A stretch of DNA of 44,177 nucleotides. It comes from Paracoccaceae bacterium. GTDB lineage: Bacteria > Pseudomonadota > Alphaproteobacteria > Rhodobacterales > Rhodobacteraceae. The position numbers were made by a program, and so were the translations under genes. The stretch is taken from contig JAJUJF010000005.1 in NCBI GenBank assembly GCA_029265455.1, positions 1 through 44,177 of the forward strand. The letters are read 5' to 3'. Below the pieces are notes generated by a model. The model was not told the DNA's origin, did no database searches, and was given only the letters and a program-made list of their open reading frames with translations. Positions 28,460-37,378 of this stretch are shown in pieces; positions within the stretch are counted from its first letter, which is position 1, and each line of letters begins with the position of its first letter.

Positions 28460-29347
28460 ATGTTCGAGCTCCTCGGCATTCCCCCGCAGGCCCTCTTCGG
28501 CCAGCTCCTGCTCGGGCTGATCAACGGGTCGTTCTACGCGCTCCTGAGCCTCGGTCTCGCGGTGATCTTCGGCCTGCTCAACATCATCAACTTCGCGCAT
28601 GGCGCCCTCTACATGATGGGCGCCTTCGTCGCCTGGATGCTGCTGAACTACCTCGGGATCGGCTACTGGCCGGCGCTGATCCTCGCGCCGCTCGCCGTCG
28701 GGATCTTCGGCATGGTGATCGAGCGGCTGATGATCGCGCGGCTCTACCATCTCGACCATCTCTACGGCCTCCTGCTGACCTTCGGGCTTGCGCTGATCAT
28801 CCAGGGGCTGTTCCGCAACGAATACGGCATCTCCGGTCTGCCCTACCAGATCCCCACCCAGCTCGCCGGCGGCCAGAATCTCGGCTTCATGTTCCTGCCG
28901 AACTACCGCGCCTGGGTGGTGGTCGCCTCGCTGCTCGTCTGTTTCGGCACCTGGTTCATGATCGAGAAGACCCGGCTCGGCGCCCTTCTTCGCGCCGCGA
29001 CCGAGAACCCCGCCCTTGTCGGCGCCTTCGGCATCAACGTGCCGCGGCTGATCACGCTCACCTACGGATTCGGCGTGGCACTCGCCGCCTTTGCCGGCGT
29101 CCTCGCCGCGCCGATCTACTCGGTGAACCCGAACATGGGCGCCGATCTCATCATCGTCGTCTTCGCCGTCGTCGTCATTGGCGGCATGGGCTCGATCCTC
29201 GGCTCCATCGTCACCGGCTTCGGCCTCGGCCTCGTCGAGGGACTGACCCGCGTCTTCTACCCGGAGGGCTCCGCCGTCGTGATCTTCGTCATCATGGCCA
29301 TCGTGCTGCTGGTGAAACCGGCCGGCCTCTTCGGGAGGGCCGCCTGA
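28460..29347 (+). CDS. livH: Branched-chain amino acid ABC transporter permease
   Basis: 'GLINGSFYALLSLGLAVIFGLLNIINFAHGALYMMGAF', 'VIGGMGSILGSIV'. Confidence 0.94.
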   Translation: MFELLGIPPQALFGQLLLGLINGSFYALLSLGLAVIFGLLNIINFAHGALYMMGAFVAWMLLNYLGIGYWPALILAPLAVGIFGMVIERLMIARLYHLDHLYGLLLTFGLALIIQGLFRNEYGISGLPYQIPTQLAGGQNLGFMFLPNYRAWVVVASLLVCFGTWFMIEKTRLGALLRAATENPALVGAFGINVPRLITLTYGFGVALAAFAGVLAAPIYSVNPNMGADLIIVVFAVVVIGGMGSILGSIVTGFGLGLVEGLTRVFYPEGSAVVIFVIMAIVLLVKPAGLFGRAA

Positions 29348-30330
29348 TGGTCACGGGACCCGAAACCGCCCCCGCCGGCATCAGCGTCCCCGTCACCGCC
29401 ACCGGAGCGGCGCGGCTGCATCTGGCGATCTTCGCCGTGGCGCTCGCGCTTGCGCTGGCCGCGCCGTTCTTCCTCTATCCCGTCTTCCTGATGAAGGTGC
29501 TGTGCTTCGCGCTGTTCGCCTCCGCCTTCAATCTCCTGCTCGGTTACGGCGGGCTGCTCTCCTTCGGCCATGCCGCCTATTTCGGCTCGGCAAGCTATGT
29601 CGCCGCCCATGCCGCCAAGGTCTGGGGCCTGACGCCCGAACTCGCGATCCTGCTCGGCACCGGGGCGGCCGCCGTCCTCGGCGTCGTCTTCGGCGCCCTC
29701 GCCATCCGCCGCCAGGGCATCTATTTCGCGATGGTGACGCTCGCCTTCGCGCAAATGGTCTATTTCTTCTCGCTCCAGGCGCCCTTCACCGGCGGCGAGG
29801 ACGGCATCCAGTCGGTGCCGCGCGGCCGGCTCTTCGGGATGATCAGCCTCGGGCCCGACATCAACCTCTACTTCTTCGTCCTCGCGATCGTCGTCGGCGG
29901 GCTCCTCCTGATCTACCGGATCATCCATTCTCCCTTCGGCCAGGTGCTGAAGGCGATCCGCGACAACGAGCCGCGCGCGGTGTCGCTCGGCTACCGCGCG
30001 AACCGCTACAAGCTCGCGGTGTTCGTGATGTCGGCGACGCTGGCCGGGCTTGCCGGCGCCACGAAGGCGCTGGTCTTCCAGCTCGCATCGCTGACGGATG
30101 TCTACTGGACGATGTCCGGCGAGGTGGTGCTGATCACGCTTCTCGGCGGCATGGGCACCGTCTTCGGCCCGATCGTCGGCGCCGCGATCGTCGTCACCAT
30201 GCAGAACTATTTCGCCGGTTTCGGAGCGTGGGTGACGGTGATCCAGGGCACGATCTTCGTCATCGGCGTGCTGCTCTTCCGCGAAGGCGTCGTCGGCATC
30301 CTCGCGCGCTGGCTGCGCAGGCCGCTATAG
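29347..30330 (+). CDS. livM: Branched-chain amino acid ABC transporter permease
   Basis: 'NLLLGYGGLLSFGHAAYFG', 'VLKAIRDNEPRAVSLGYR', 'LLGGMGTVFGPIVGAAIV'; overlaps livH by 1 nt. Confidence 0.94.
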   Translation: MVTGPETAPAGISVPVTATGAARLHLAIFAVALALALAAPFFLYPVFLMKVLCFALFASAFNLLLGYGGLLSFGHAAYFGSASYVAAHAAKVWGLTPELAILLGTGAAAVLGVVFGALAIRRQGIYFAMVTLAFAQMVYFFSLQAPFTGGEDGIQSVPRGRLFGMISLGPDINLYFFVLAIVVGGLLLIYRIIHSPFGQVLKAIRDNEPRAVSLGYRANRYKLAVFVMSATLAGLAGATKALVFQLASLTDVYWTMSGEVVLITLLGGMGTVFGPIVGAAIVVTMQNYFAGFGAWVTVIQGTIFVIGVLLFREGVVGILARWLRRPL

Positions 30331-30771
<441 letters not shown>

Positions 30772-30809
30772 ACCCGCGCGCAGGCCTTCCCGAGGACCCG
30801 GCCCAAGCC

Positions 30810-30895
30810 GCGTTAACACTCGGGTAGGTTCTGATTACCCAAGATCTTCAATGACTTGATGGGGTTTTCACGCGTGGGCGCCTTCCGCCCACGGT
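30810..30895 (+). repeat. Copy B of the ~86-bp dispersed intergenic element ending in a stem-loop (CGTGGGCG-CCTTC-CGCCCACG at 30873-30893)
   Basis: Gapless match to reverse complement of 215-300. Confidence 0.85.
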
Positions 30896-30897
30896 GC

Positions 30898-32010
30898 TCA
30901 GCCCACGTGGTAGAGCGTGTCGAACAGCCGCGGATCGTAGCTGAGCTGCCGGAAGGTCTCGCCCTTCGTCAGGATCGAGACCGCGTCGTGGGAGTGGAGC
31001 GATTCCTGATGGCTCGCCACCACCCGGAAGTCGCCGACCCTCGGCTCCGCCTCCAGCGCCTTGCACAGGAGCCGCACCGCATCCTCGACGAAGATCGCGT
31101 TCGACGCGTTGAGCTCGCCGAAGGCCTGCTCGTCCTCGCGCTTGACCATGACCTGCGTCTCGGTCGGGATCGCCTGCCGGCATAGTTCGATCAGGTCCTC
31201 GAACCACAGGACCTTGCCGCTCGCGACCTCCACCGAGACCCGCGCCACCGACCGCTGCGAATGCGGTGTCGCGATCTGGCCCCGCACCGTCCGGGCATGT
31301 TCCGCCAGTTCGAGCGAACAGGGGCAGGTCGAGGAATAGACATAGTCGAGATGGATGATCCGCCGGGTCTCCCCCTCGGTCTTCAGCATCTCGAGCGCGA
31401 TGTTGTAATACTGGTAGCCCTCGAGCCCGGAGCGCAGCGAGCGCAGCATCATCGGGTAGCGAAGCCGCATCTGGATGCGGGCGTCGTAGCTCTCGAGATC
31501 GGCGAGATACGAGGTGAGCACCGCGTCGATCACCTCGAAGGAGAACCGTTCCTCGGCATGGCGATAGAAGGACCGCATGATGCGGCTCATGTTGATGCCC
31601 TTCTTGTTCGCCTCGAGCGAGACCGAACCGGTGACCGAGGTCTCGAGCGTAACGTCGTCGCCGTCACGGGTCTGGAAGCGGATCGGCAGCCGGAAGTTCG
31701 AGATGCCGACATGCTGGATCTCGGCCTTGGCTCCCTTGATGAGGCTCTCCGGACCGTTCTGCAGGTCGGGAAGTGACGCGAGATAGCCGGGATCGACCCG
31801 GAAATCATGCGGATATTCGCGCTTGAGCGCCGGTCCGGGCGCAGACCCGCCGATGAGCGTCGAGAGGTTGCGCGCGGCATCGCCGCTCGCCTCGTCTCCC
31901 GCCCAGGCAAGAACCACCCGCATTGCCGCCTCTGCCTCCGCGCGCGTGGGCAGGTCCTGCCGCTCCTCGGCGCAGGCGTCGGGGGCGATGGTGGGGCTGA
32001 CCATGTTCAT
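30898..32010 (-). CDS. folE2: GTP cyclohydrolase FolE2 (type IB)
   Basis: 'VGISNFRLPIRFQTRDGDDVTLETSVTGSVSLEANKKGINMSRIMRSFY', 'YVYSSTCPCSLELAEHAR', 'PHSQRSVARVSVE'. Confidence 0.95.
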   Translation of the reverse strand: MNMVSPTIAPDACAEERQDLPTRAEAEAAMRVVLAWAGDEASGDAARNLSTLIGGSAPGPALKREYPHDFRVDPGYLASLPDLQNGPESLIKGAKAEIQHVGISNFRLPIRFQTRDGDDVTLETSVTGSVSLEANKKGINMSRIMRSFYRHAEERFSFEVIDAVLTSYLADLESYDARIQMRLRYPMMLRSLRSGLEGYQYYNIALEMLKTEGETRRIIHLDYVYSSTCPCSLELAEHARTVRGQIATPHSQRSVARVSVEVASGKVLWFEDLIELCRQAIPTETQVMVKREDEQAFGELNASNAIFVEDAVRLLCKALEAEPRVGDFRVVASHQESLHSHDAVSILTKGETFRQLSYDPRLFDTLYHVG

Positions 32011-32172
32011 CGGGCGCTTCCCTTCGATTCTCACGCGCGCGTCGCTATCTGGTACATCCAGCCGGAAATTGAAGGGTCTAGTGGTTGCAACCTTCCGTCA
32101 ACATCCGACGATAGCATCAATCGGCTCCGTTCCACGTGGGAATTCACGGACGGGCCGCGCGTCCTTTCCTTC

Positions 32173-33354
32173 TCAGATGGCGTCGAGCGCCTGACGGAAA
32201 TCCGCAATCAGGTCGGCGGCATCCTCGAGCCCGACCGAAATCCGTACCATCCCGTCGCCGATGCCGATGGCGGCGCGGCTCTCCGGTGTCAGCCGCTGGT
32301 GGGTGGTGGTCGCGGGATGGGTCACGATCGTGCGAGCATCCCCGAGATTGTTGGAGATGAGCGCGATATCGAGGCCGTCGAGGAAGCGGAACGCGCCCTG
32401 CTTGCCGCCCCTGACGACGATCGTGAGCATCGTGCCCCCGGTCTCCATCTGCCGCGCCGCGAGCTCGCGCTGCGGAAAATCCGGCAGTCCCGGATAGATC
32501 ACCCGCTCCACCGCCGGATGCTCGGCAAGTGCCTCGGCGATCCGTGCCGCCGATTCCGCCTGCGCGCGGCAGCGCAGGTCGAGCGTCTCGAGCCCCTTCA
32601 GCATCACCCAGGCGGTGAACGGGCTCATCGATCCGCCGGTATGCTTGATATAGGGCTCGAACGTGCCCCGGATGAAATCGCGGGTGCCGAGCACGATCCC
32701 GCCCAGCGTGCGGCCCTGGCCGTCGATATGCTTCGTCGCCGAATAGATCACCACGTCGGCGCCGAGGTCGAGGCTGCGCTGGAAGACCGGCGTGGCGAAG
32801 ACATTGTCGACCACCACCTTCGCTCCGACCCGGTGCGCGATCTCGGCAACTCCGGCGATGTCGATGATCTCGAGGGTCGGATTGGCGATCGCCTCGAAGA
32901 AGACGAGCTTCGTGTCCTCGCGCACTGCCGCCCGCCACTGGTCGAGGTCCGTGCCGTCGACGAAGCTCACCTCGACCCCGAAACGCGGCAGCAGCGTCTC
33001 GACGTTGTAGAGGCAACTCCCGAAGAGCGCCTTCGACGAGACGATGTGATCCCCCGCCTTCAGCCCGCTGAACAGCGTGGCGCTGACCGCGGCCATTCCC
33101 GAAGCGGTGGCGAAGGCGTCCTCCGACCCCTCGAGGAGGGCCATCCGTTCCTCGAACATCCGTACCGTCGGGTTGCCGTACCGGGCATAGACGAACTCGT
33201 CGGGGCCGGATTCGATGAACCGCTGCTCCGCGGTCGCGGCATCCGGGTAGACGAAGCTCTGGGTGAGAAAGATCGCTTCGGACATCTCGCCGTAATGGCT
33301 GCGCCGGGTGCCGCCATGCACGAGCAGCGTGCGGGGATGCCGCTTGTCGCTCAT
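32173..33354 (-). CDS. metZ: O-succinylhomoserine sulfhydrylase (PLP-dependent)
   Basis: 'TLLVHGGTRRSHYGEMSEAIFLTQSFVYPDAATAEQRF', 'YSATKHIDGQGRTLGGIVLG'. Confidence 0.92.
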   Translation of the reverse strand: MSDKRHPRTLLVHGGTRRSHYGEMSEAIFLTQSFVYPDAATAEQRFIESGPDEFVYARYGNPTVRMFEERMALLEGSEDAFATASGMAAVSATLFSGLKAGDHIVSSKALFGSCLYNVETLLPRFGVEVSFVDGTDLDQWRAAVREDTKLVFFEAIANPTLEIIDIAGVAEIAHRVGAKVVVDNVFATPVFQRSLDLGADVVIYSATKHIDGQGRTLGGIVLGTRDFIRGTFEPYIKHTGGSMSPFTAWVMLKGLETLDLRCRAQAESAARIAEALAEHPAVERVIYPGLPDFPQRELAARQMETGGTMLTIVVRGGKQGAFRFLDGLDIALISNNLGDARTIVTHPATTTHQRLTPESRAAIGIGDGMVRISVGLEDAADLIADFRQALDAI

Positions 33355-33386
33355 TCCTTTCCCCTCGGATGATCCGCTCACCGCCG

Positions 33387-33414
33387 TCTATACGGCGACT
33401 CCCGGCAGGGTCAA
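33387..33414 (-). promoter_or_regulatory. Candidate sigma-70-type promoter for metZ
   Basis: On minus strand TTGACC - 16 nt - TATAGA, ~33 nt upstream of ATG 33354. Confidence 0.6.
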
Positions 33415-33508
33415 TGCCGCCGCCAGGGGGAGGAGCCGGAGGCGGGGGTTGAACCCGCGCCGGTCAGGGGCAAGTCTCCTCGGGAACGAGCAGAAGCGGA
33501 GGGGACCC

Positions 33509-34219
33509 ATGCCCGCACCGATCGACCTCTATTACTGGCCCACGCCGAACGGCTGGAAGATTTCCATCGCGTTGCACGAGATGGACCTGCCCTACAATCT
33601 CCACCTCGTGAACATCGGCCGGGGCGACCAGTTCGACCCGGAATTCCTGAAGATCGCCCCCAACAACCGGATGCCGGCGATCGTCGATCCGGACGGCCCG
33701 GACGGCAAGCCGATCTCGATCTTCGAATCGGGCGCGATCCTCCTCTATCTCGCCCGCAAGACCGGGCGGTTCGGCGGCGCCACGGAACGCGAGCGCGTCG
33801 AGATCGAGCAGTGGCTGATGTGGCAGATGGGCGGCCTCGGCCCGATGGCGGGGCAGGCGCATCACTTCCTGAGTTACGCGCCGAACATGGATCCGCCCCA
33901 GGATCTCCCCTATGCCAAGGACCGCTACCGGAACGAGGTCGCGCGGCTCTACGGCGTGCTCGATACCCGGCTTGCCGACCGCGAATATGTCGCCGGGGAT
34001 TATTCCATCGCCGACATGGCGATCTGGCCATGGGCGACGCTCTGGGAAAACCAGGAGCAGGACATCACCGAGTTTCCCAACATGAAGGCATGGCTTGATC
34101 GCGTCGGAAGCAGACCCGCGGTCCGCGAGGGACGGGCGCTGGCCGAGGATCAGAAATCCGACGCCGCGACCGACCGCGAGGCGCAGAAGATCCTCTTCGG
34201 GCACCGCCCCCGCCGCTGA
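33509..34219 (+). CDS. Glutathione S-transferase-family (YfcG/Nu-class-like) disulfide reductase
   Basis: 'IDLYYWPTPNGWKISIALHEMDLPYNLHLVNIGRGDQFDPEFLKIAPNNRMPAIVD', 'YSIADMAIWPW'. Confidence 0.92.
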   Translation: MPAPIDLYYWPTPNGWKISIALHEMDLPYNLHLVNIGRGDQFDPEFLKIAPNNRMPAIVDPDGPDGKPISIFESGAILLYLARKTGRFGGATERERVEIEQWLMWQMGGLGPMAGQAHHFLSYAPNMDPPQDLPYAKDRYRNEVARLYGVLDTRLADREYVAGDYSIADMAIWPWATLWENQEQDITEFPNMKAWLDRVGSRPAVREGRALAEDQKSDAATDREAQKILFGHRPRR

Positions 34220-34286
34220 GAAAGCGTGAAGGCGGTGCCTTGCCGCCTTGCCAGCCACGCGGCGGCTTGCTAAGGGCAAGCCGCTT

Positions 34287-34360
34287 GGCGACGTGGCGGA
34301 GTGGTTACGCAGCGGATTGCAAATCCGTGTACGCCGGTTCGATTCCGGCCGTCGCCTCCA
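34287..34360 (+). tRNA. tRNA-Cys(GCA), CCA encoded
   Basis: GGCGACG...CGTCGCC acceptor, anticodon loop ATTGCAAAT, GGTTCGATTCC T-loop, U73 + CCA. Confidence 0.95.
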
Positions 34361-34450
34361 TTCCTGACAGCATCGTGCCGGATGGCCGGACGTTGCTCCG
34401 GGCCCCGGACATCGCCAGCGGCATGACGACCCACCCCCGTACCCGGGCAG

Positions 34451-35134
34451 CTATTCCGCAGCCGTGGTGCCGGAGTTGTAGGCATAGGTCGGCCACGACG
34501 GCCTGTAATCGTCGGATGCCTGGTTTCCCCACACGGTCCATCCCGGCCGGCGTCCGCGTCCGAACAGTTCGAGGAATGGCCCCCAAGAGCAGCGCTCGAT
34601 GATGTCGTACTGCTCGTCGGGCTTCCGGCTATGCTCGCGCTTGCGCGTCTTCAGCAGATCGCCGTCCGGCTCCACCCGGGCCTCCGCCGCCTCGATGAAG
34701 TTGACCTGCGACCGGGCCGGCGGCAGGGTGCGCGCGTTCTTCCCCCGCGTCCCGAAAAGCAGCAGCTCGGTCACGTTCCGGAAATAGAAGCCCACGCCGC
34801 GGCCGTCCGGGCCGCCGTCCTTCCGGATCTTCTGCCAGACGATGTGCGACTTGTAGTCGAAACCCCAGGCGTCGAGGACCTGAAGGCCCTCGGGGAGCAG
34901 GGCGTTCGGCACCCACAGGTAGCAGTGGGCCCTGTCCTCGAGGTGGTCCGCGACCGGAAGGCTGCAGATCTCCTCGAGGCTGAGGGTGGCGTAGCGGGCC
35001 AGCCGCCTGTGTTCCGGGGCGACCTTCCCCGTGCGGTTCTGGAACCGCCACGGAGGGTCCGCCATGACGGTGCCGAACTTCGCCCCTTCCAGGAACCTGC
35101 GCAGTTCTTCCGCGGGACCCAGCTTCGCCACCAT
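34451..35134 (-). CDS. MT-A70-family DNA N6-adenine methyltransferase
   Basis: 'FGTVMADPPWRFQNRTG' (DPPW), 'CYLWVPNALLPEGLQVLDAWGFDYKSHIVWQK', 'KPDEQYDIIERCSWGPFLELFGRGRRPGWTVWGNQA'; alternative upstream start 35266. Confidence 0.9.
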   Translation of the reverse strand: MVAKLGPAEELRRFLEGAKFGTVMADPPWRFQNRTGKVAPEHRRLARYATLSLEEICSLPVADHLEDRAHCYLWVPNALLPEGLQVLDAWGFDYKSHIVWQKIRKDGGPDGRGVGFYFRNVTELLLFGTRGKNARTLPPARSQVNFIEAAEARVEPDGDLLKTRKREHSRKPDEQYDIIERCSWGPFLELFGRGRRPGWTVWGNQASDDYRPSWPTYAYNSGTTAAE

Positions 35135-35273
35135 CTGCCCGGCCTCTACCCTTCGTGACCTTGTCGGACACCACCACAACATGGTGAGGAAGTCCAATCC
35201 GGACGGCATCCGCTGCGGCGGGCGTGACGGAGAACCCCCACCAGCCCGCCTGCGGAGCCGTGACAACCCGCCG

Positions 35274-36089
35274 TCAGCGCCGGCGCCGGCCGATCAGTCC
35301 CTTCGACGGATCGTAGGCGTAGATCGCAAGCCCCATGAACACGACGGTGGCGCCGACGACGAAGCCCAGTGCGAAGAGATTCACCTGGCCGTAGAGAGCG
35401 AAGCGGATCAGTTCGGTCGCATGGGTGAAGGGATTGGCGGCGGCGATGTCGTGGAGGAGCGTACTCGACTCGCGCAGGCGCCAGAGCGGGTAGAGCGCGG
35501 TCGAGGCGAAGAACATCGGGAAGATCACGAAGTTCATCACGCCCGCGAAATTCTCGAGCTGGCGGATCGTCGAGGAGAGCAGCAGCCCGATCGCCCCGAG
35601 CATCATCCCGGAAAGCACCAGCGCGGGAAAGACCGTGAAGAAGCCCGACGCCGGCCAGCGGATTCCCCATGCCCAGGCGATCGCGAGGAAGGCATAGACC
35701 TGCAGGATCGACACGGCGACTCCCGCGAGAAGCTTCGACAGCAGCAGGAACCAGCGGGGAAACGGGCTGACGAGGAGCGTCCGCATCGCCCCGGTCTCGC
35801 GGTCATAGACCATCGAGAGGGAGGACTGCATGCCGTTGAAGAGCTGGATCATCGCGACGAGGCCGGGGGTGATGTAGACCTCGTAGAGGACGTAGGTGAC
35901 ATAGGGCGGCGTGATCGAGAGGCCGAGCACCGCCCTGAAACCCGCCGCGAAGATGAAGAGCCAGACGAGCGGACGGACGAGCGCCGCGAAGAACCGCTCG
36001 CGCTGGCGCAGGAACCGCAGCGTCTCGCGCCAGACGATGCCCCGGAAGGCGCGCGCGCGCCCCCGCCAGCCGAGATCGCTGAGGCTCAT
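35274..36089 (-). CDS. ABC-2-type permease, PQQ-dependent-dehydrogenase-associated (PedC/LutF-like)
   Basis: 6 TM; position after ATPase with ATGA overlap; 'YVTYVLYEVYITPGLVAMIQLFNGMQSSLSMVYDRETGAMRTLLVSPFPRW'. Confidence 0.85.
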   Translation of the reverse strand: MSLSDLGWRGRARAFRGIVWRETLRFLRQRERFFAALVRPLVWLFIFAAGFRAVLGLSITPPYVTYVLYEVYITPGLVAMIQLFNGMQSSLSMVYDRETGAMRTLLVSPFPRWFLLLSKLLAGVAVSILQVYAFLAIAWAWGIRWPASGFFTVFPALVLSGMMLGAIGLLLSSTIRQLENFAGVMNFVIFPMFFASTALYPLWRLRESSTLLHDIAAANPFTHATELIRFALYGQVNLFALGFVVGATVVFMGLAIYAYDPSKGLIGRRRR

Positions 36090-36823
36090 GGCGTGAGCAT
36101 CTCCCGTTCGATGCCGGTCATCGCGAGGAAGCTTTCCGCGAGACCGCGCTCGCCGGCAATGGCTCTGGCGCGGCCCGTTTCGAGCACGCGGCCGCGATGG
36201 AGGAGCACGACCTCGTCATCGTCCTCGATCTCGTCGAAGAGATGCGTCGCCCAGAGCACGCCGACGCCGGTGTCGCGGACGAGGGCGCGGACAAGGCGCA
36301 CGACCTCGCGCCGGGACTTCACGTCGAGGCCGACGGTCGGCTCGTCGAGGAGGAGGAGGCGCGGCTGGTGCAGGAGTGCGCGCGCGATCTCGGCCCGGCG
36401 CTGCTGCCCTCCCGAGAGCGCCGCCACGCGCTTGCCCCGCTGCGGCTCGAGACCGACCGCCGCCAGAGCCGCGTCGGAACGTTCGCGCGCCACCCGGCGC
36501 GGCAGGCCGTGGAGCGCCGCGTGATAGGAGAGATTCTGCGCGACCGTCAGATCGCCGTCGAGCGCCCGGCTCTGGAACACGACGCCGAGTTCGGCCAGTG
36601 CCGGGCCGGGATTGCGGCGAAGGTCATGACCGAAGACGCGGATCTCGCCGGTGATGTTGTCGTAAAGCCGGGTGACGAGGGAGAAGAGCGTGGTCTTCCC
36701 GGCCCCGTTCACGCCGAGGAGGGCGACGAACGCGCCCTCCTCCACGGTAAGGCTCACGTCATCGAGCGCGCGGGTCGCGCCAAATGAATGGCTGACGCCG
36801 CGAACGCTCAGGGCCTCGGTCAC
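36086..36823 (-). CDS. ABC transporter ATP-binding protein, PQQ-dependent-dehydrogenase-associated (PedB/LutE-like)
   Basis: 'LLGVNGAGKTTLFSLVTRLYDNITGEIRVFGHDLRR', 'LSGGQQRRAEIARALLHQPRLLLLDEPTVGLD'. Confidence 0.88.
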   Translation of the reverse strand: MTEALSVRGVSHSFGATRALDDVSLTVEEGAFVALLGVNGAGKTTLFSLVTRLYDNITGEIRVFGHDLRRNPGPALAELGVVFQSRALDGDLTVAQNLSYHAALHGLPRRVARERSDAALAAVGLEPQRGKRVAALSGGQQRRAEIARALLHQPRLLLLDEPTVGLDVKSRREVVRLVRALVRDTGVGVLWATHLFDEIEDDDEVVLLHRGRVLETGRARAIAGERGLAESFLAMTGIEREMLTP

Positions 36824-37350
36824 TGGATCACGAACACTGCTCGCTGCGACTCGCCGGTGGTGCCGGGGATGCGGAGTTCATACTGGCCCGGACGGATGGC
36901 GATGAACGAGATGCGGGCGGTGCCGGCGGAGTCGAACTCGATCGAGTCGACGCCGAGCGGCCGGATCTCGATGTCGTCGATGACGATCTCGTTGATCCAG
37001 ATGTTGCGGAAGAAGCCCGGCCCCTCGATGGCGAGTTCCTGCGTGCCGTCGGCGGTGATCTCGATCCGGTAGTAGCCGCCCGACTGGAGCTGGTACTCGC
37101 CCGGGGACTGCATCTGGCCCACCGTGAGGGTGATCGGCTCGAGGTCGGTCCGGTTGCGGTTGTCCATCAGGCCGGCGAAGCCGAGTTCGAGCGTGCGGGT
37201 GCCGGGGATCGCGCCGCCGGCCGGTGCCGCGGCCTCGGCGGCCTCGTCATCGTCGTCATCGTCGTCGGCCATCGCCGGCACCGCGGCCATGGCCGCGGTG
37301 GCGGCGAGGACGAGCGTCGCGAGCGTCATCTTGCGGATCATCGTATTCAT
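36820..37350 (-). CDS. Small secreted protein, Asp7 tract at predicted mature N-terminus, beta-sandwich/cupredoxin-like
   Basis: Signal peptide '...LATLVLAATAAMAAVPAMA' then 'DDDDDDDEAAEAAAP'; ATGA overlap with ATPase gene. Confidence 0.75.
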   Translation of the reverse strand: MNTMIRKMTLATLVLAATAAMAAVPAMADDDDDDDEAAEAAAPAGGAIPGTRTLELGFAGLMDNRNRTDLEPITLTVGQMQSPGEYQLQSGGYYRIEITADGTQELAIEGPGFFRNIWINEIVIDDIEIRPLGVDSIEFDSAGTARISFIAIRPGQYELRIPGTTGESQRAVFVIQ

Positions 37351-37378
37351 CCCTCAGGTTCGTTGCTCAGTCTGGTTT

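Noticed and set aside
33430-33480. T-arm-like sequence GCGGGTTCAACCCCCGC on the minus strand upstream of metZ, considered as tRNA or permuted tmRNA piece
   Set aside because: No matching acceptor, D or anticodon arms, no CCA, and no space for a tmRNA coding piece in the short intergenic region.
33355-33508. SAM-type riboswitch upstream of metZ
   Set aside because: Best promoter (TTGACC-N16-TATAGA) leaves a leader of only about 25 nt; I could not recognise a SAM-II or SAM/SAH consensus.
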